Shown piece by piece: positions 61,787 through 64,000 of a DNA stretch of 64,000 nt. The notes below the pieces were generated by a model. It did not search any database. It was not told where the DNA came from and was given only the letters and a program-made list of their open reading frames with translations. Position 1 is the stretch's first letter, and each line of letters starts with the position of its first letter. Position numbers and translations under genes: made by a program. Location of the stretch: the NCBI GenBank assembly GCA_031418715.1, contig JANOJL010000058.1, positions 22,122-86,121 on the forward strand, in the 5' to 3' direction. Origin of the DNA: JANMDU01 sp031418715 (GTDB lineage: Bacteria > Pseudomonadota > Gammaproteobacteria > Burkholderiales > Burkholderiaceae_C).

Positions 61787-61825
61787 TTTCATAGCATACT
61801 GCGCACGTTATATAACGGGTAGAGG
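61783..61825 (-). repeat. Dispersed 45-bp repeat, intergenic copy (reverse)
   Basis: The plus strand reads CTAATTTCATAGCATACTGC then GCACGTTATATAACGGGTAG, the reverse of the common orientation. It overlaps the stop codon of the M20 gene (TAA, 61784-61786) and continues into the gap before dbpA. GGGCTAAAACGCTTAAAAA follows, as in the copies at 6105 and 33613. Confidence 0.82.
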
Positions 61826-61937
61826 GCTAAAACGCTTAAAAAACAGAGCTTTGCTTGCCTAGCACGCACGCACACGCATGCGCTGCACCGCGCTCATCCT
61901 CTAAAGTGCATCAACACTCTGCGCCGATAATGCAGCG

Positions 61938-63362
61938 ATGACTTCCCCTTCCCTTGATAACAACAGCGCCAGTTTCGCTCAACTGTCCTTGTCACCCGCC
62001 ACGCTTGAAAACCTCACTGCGCTTGGCTACACCACCATGACGCCGATTCAAGCGGCCAGCTTGCCGCTAGCACTCTTGGGCAAAGACATCATCGCGCAAG
62101 CCAAGACGGGCAGCGGCAAAACGGCAGCCTTCGCTTTGGCATTGCTCGCCAATCTGAACCCGCGCCGCTTCGCGGTGCAAAGCATGGTGCTCTGCCCGAC
62201 ACGCGAGTTGGCCGATCAGGTGGCCACCGAAATTCGGCGACTCGCAAGAGCGCAAGACAACATCAAAGTCGTCACGCTCTGCGGCGGTGTGCCCCTGCGC
62301 GGGCAGACGGCTTCTCTTGAGCACGGCGCACACATCGTGGTCGGTACACCCGGGCGCGTGATGGATCTTCTGGAGCGCGGCAGTTTGCAAATCGATGCGC
62401 TCAATACACTCGTGCTCGATGAAGCTGATCGCATGCTCGATATGGGCTTTTTTGACGACATCACCGTGGTGGCCAAACAGTGCCCCAAAGAGCGGCAGAC
62501 GCTGCTCTTTTCTGCCACGTATCCCGAAGGCATTGCCAAGCTCTCCGCTCAATTCATGCGCAGCCCGCAGATGATCAAAGTTGAGCTGCAACATGCGGGC
62601 AACCAGATCGAGCAACGCTGGTATGAAATTGCAGGAGACGGCAGGCGCGGCGCGAATTCCACCGAGCGCTTTACGGCAGTCGGCCAAATCCTCGCGCATT
62701 TCCGCCCTGAGAGTACGCTGGCTTTTTGCAATACCAAAGCTCAATGCAAAGAGCTAGAAACGTTTTTGCAAGCGCAGGGCTACAAAGCGCAGGCGCTCTA
62801 TGGCGAGCTGGAGCAGCGTGAGCGCGATCAGGTGTTGGTGCAATTCGCTAATAAGAGCTGCAGCATTTTGGTGGCGACTGATGTAGCCGCGCGCGGGCTG
62901 GACATTGCCAATCTACAAGCCGTGATCAATGTAGATGTGACACCCGACTCTGAAATTCACATTCACCGCATCGGCCGCACAGGCCGTGCTGGCGAGAGTG
63001 GCTTGGCTCTGAATTTAGCCAGCATGGATGAGATGGGTAATGTGGGCAAGATCGAGCTGCTGCAGGGCCGCGAGACGGTGTGGAGCAAGCTCTCTGAATT
63101 GACTTCGACGAGCAACGCGCCACTTTTGCCGCCGATGGCCACGCTCTACATCCAAGGCGGCCGCAAAGAGAAAATCCGCCCCGGTGATGTGCTGGGCGCG
63201 CTCACAGCGGATCTGGGCTACACACGTGAGCAGGTCGGTAAGATCACGGTGAATGAGTTTTCAACTTACGTGGCTGTTGAGCGCAAGATTGGCGCCGAAG
63301 TGGCTAAACGCTTGGGCGAAGCGCGGATCAAAGGCAAGGCCGTGAAGGTGCGGTTGCTTTAA
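61938..63362 (+). CDS. dbpA: ATP-dependent RNA helicase DbpA
   Basis: DbpA is a DEAD-box helicase that acts on hairpin 92 of 23S rRNA during large-subunit assembly. The 474-residue product has the Q motif, motif I AKTGSGKTAAFAL, motif II VLDEADRMLDMG, motif III SAT, motif VI HIHRIGRTGRAGESG, and a C-terminal RNA-binding domain GGRKEKIRPGDVLGALTADL that identifies the DbpA subfamily. The CRISPR array begins 124 bp after its stop. Confidence 0.95.
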   Translation: MTSPSLDNNSASFAQLSLSPATLENLTALGYTTMTPIQAASLPLALLGKDIIAQAKTGSGKTAAFALALLANLNPRRFAVQSMVLCPTRELADQVATEIRRLARAQDNIKVVTLCGGVPLRGQTASLEHGAHIVVGTPGRVMDLLERGSLQIDALNTLVLDEADRMLDMGFFDDITVVAKQCPKERQTLLFSATYPEGIAKLSAQFMRSPQMIKVELQHAGNQIEQRWYEIAGDGRRGANSTERFTAVGQILAHFRPESTLAFCNTKAQCKELETFLQAQGYKAQALYGELEQRERDQVLVQFANKSCSILVATDVAARGLDIANLQAVINVDVTPDSEIHIHRIGRTGRAGESGLALNLASMDEMGNVGKIELLQGRETVWSKLSELTSTSNAPLLPPMATLYIQGGRKEKIRPGDVLGALTADLGYTREQVGKITVNEFSTYVAVERKIGAEVAKRLGEARIKGKAVKVRLL

Positions 63363-63449
63363 GGTAAATACACGCAGAAAAAAAGCGCGACAAATCTAAA
63401 ATTAGCAGAGGCAACACAAACCTTGATAACCGCGCGGGAACCGCGCCGG

Positions 63450-63483
63450 TATCCAGTTGACGGGCTTGCCCGTCGACTGGATA
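63450..63483. other. 16-bp hairpin directly upstream of the CRISPR array
   Basis: TATCCAGTTGACGGGC (63450-63465) pairs with GCCCGTCGACTGGATA (63468-63483), with a two-base TT loop and one G-T mismatch. It ends two bases before the first repeat. No T-run follows on either side, so it is not a simple terminator. It may mark an array boundary or be a transcription or processing signal. Confidence 0.6.
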
Positions 63484-63485
63484 TC

Positions 63486-63917
63486 GTTGTAGCTCCCTCT
63501 CTCACCCCGGATTGCTACACTGCGGAGGCCAAGCCCTGCCCAATGGCTGCGGTTGTAGCTCCCTCTCTCACCCCGGATTGCTACACTCCGGGGCTGTGAT
63601 GCCCTGGTAGTGCAGCCGTTGTAGCTCCCTCTCTCACCCCGGATTGCTACACTAAATGGTGTTGAGGTCAGCCCCAATTTTGGGTTGTAGCTCCCTCTCT
63701 CACCCCGGATTGCTACACTGATGTTGTCTCAAACAACTTAGTTTAATTAGTTGTAGCTCCCTCTCTCACCCCGGATTGCTACACTACGGCCGTAGTGACC
63801 GAATATATCTACCTCGTTGTAGCTCCCTCTCTCACCCCGGATTGCTACACTGACTGGTAGGCGGGCAGCTTTTGCAATCGCGTTGTAGCTCCCTCTCTCA
63901 CCCCGGATTGCTACACT
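63486..63917 (+). CRISPR. CRISPR array, seven 36-bp repeats, type II-C-like
   Basis: Seven identical 36-bp repeats begin at 63486, 63552, 63618, 63684, 63750, 63816 and 63882, with six 30-bp spacers, a 66-bp period. The repeat starts GTTGTAGCTCCC and ends GGATTGCTACACT, close to the Neisseria type II-C repeat as I recall it. The end TGCTACACT resembles an extended -10 promoter, so each repeat may start its own crRNA on the plus strand. After the last repeat only a poor match (near 63948) is seen. No cas gene or tracrRNA anti-repeat was found in the window. Confidence 0.97.
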
Positions 63918-64000
63918 AGCGGGCGATCCTGAAAAGTAATATCAAATGTAGTAGCAGCGTCTATAAAGCATAAATTCTAATCTTTCGAGAATATCTCTAT
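63918..64000. other. Flank after the CRISPR array
   Basis: These 83 bases contain a 30-base segment and then GTAGTAGC at 63948, which may be a decayed terminal repeat. The rest is AT-rich and could be a leader or the start of the cas region, which would lie beyond the window. Confidence 0.35.

Noticed and set aside
63402..63677. Minus-strand frame with a repeated SVAIRGERGSYN motif
   Set aside because: The repeats in the protein are the translated CRISPR repeats; it is not a gene.
63948..63983. Possible eighth CRISPR repeat
   Set aside because: Only the first eight bases (GTAGTAGC against GTTGTAGC) and scattered positions match; it is mentioned as a decayed end but not counted.

Overview
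The window reads as a chromosomal segment of a betaproteobacterium of the order Burkholderiales, most likely Comamonadaceae-like. The evidence is protein similarity and gene order: rpoB-rpoC, an mlaFEDACB block followed by an ABC exporter, bolA, murA, hisG and hisD, an accB-accC-prmA block, a System II (ResB/CcsB) cytochrome c maturation pair, and gltB-gltD. No tRNA or rRNA gene was seen. The assignment is by inspection only.

Layout. 1-6.1 kb: 3' part of rpoB, then rpoC, ending in a double-hairpin terminator. 6.2-9.8 kb: glnD and map. 9.9-14.3 kb: a complete CqsA/LqsA-type alpha-hydroxyketone quorum-sensing cassette (autoinducer synthase, response regulator, six-helix sensor kinase, LuxR-type regulator). 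14.3-14.8 kb: two oppositely oriented amidase gene remnants. 14.9-20.6 kb: coaX, prmA, accC, accB, a TlpA-like thioredoxin, a VOC protein and a conserved hypothetical. 20.8-22.5 kb: phosphate transporter with a DUF47/PhoU-like partner. 22.7-32.0 kb: a long minus-strand run, mlaF-E-D-A-C-B, ABC exporter, bolA, murA, hisG, hisD. 32.1-38.4 kb: gltB-gltD. 38.45-39.29 kb: a REP-associated Y1 transposase (RAYT) bounded by palindromes. 39.3-42.5 kb: a hypothetical, dgt and aroB. 42.6-50.9 kb: an accessory island with a phosphoribosyltransferase, a small overlapping gene, toxin-antitoxin remnants and a 1967-residue DUF4011-helicase-nuclease (Hhe-like) protein. Inverted copies of a roughly 160-bp repeat bracket the toxin-antitoxin and helicase part. 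50.9-56.9 kb: msrQ-msrP, ccsB-resB and cytochrome c4. 57.0-63.4 kb: engB, bcp, a candidate small RNA, a PIN-PhoH ATPase, an M20 peptidase and dbpA. 63.5-63.9 kb: a seven-repeat CRISPR array of type II-C appearance, with no cas genes inside the window.

A theme runs through the whole window: a dispersed repeat of about 45 bp (typical core TAGCCGTTATA ... GAGTGCTAT ... AATAG) is present in about fourteen recognisable copies. Most are intergenic, but several lie within reading frames. One is an in-frame insert in GlnD between the HD and ACT domains, one encodes the N terminus of HisD, one encodes most of the lipoprotein signal peptide of MlaA, one lies in the linker before the PIN domain of the PhoH protein, one supplies the start region of GlnD, and one supplies the stop codon of an antitoxin gene.

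The most notable systems are the quorum-sensing cassette, the Hhe-like defence island with its flanking inverted repeats, the CRISPR array whose repeats end in an extended -10-like sequence, and the repeat family with repeated recruitment into coding sequence. All calls rest on reading the sequence and on family knowledge; no database search was run.
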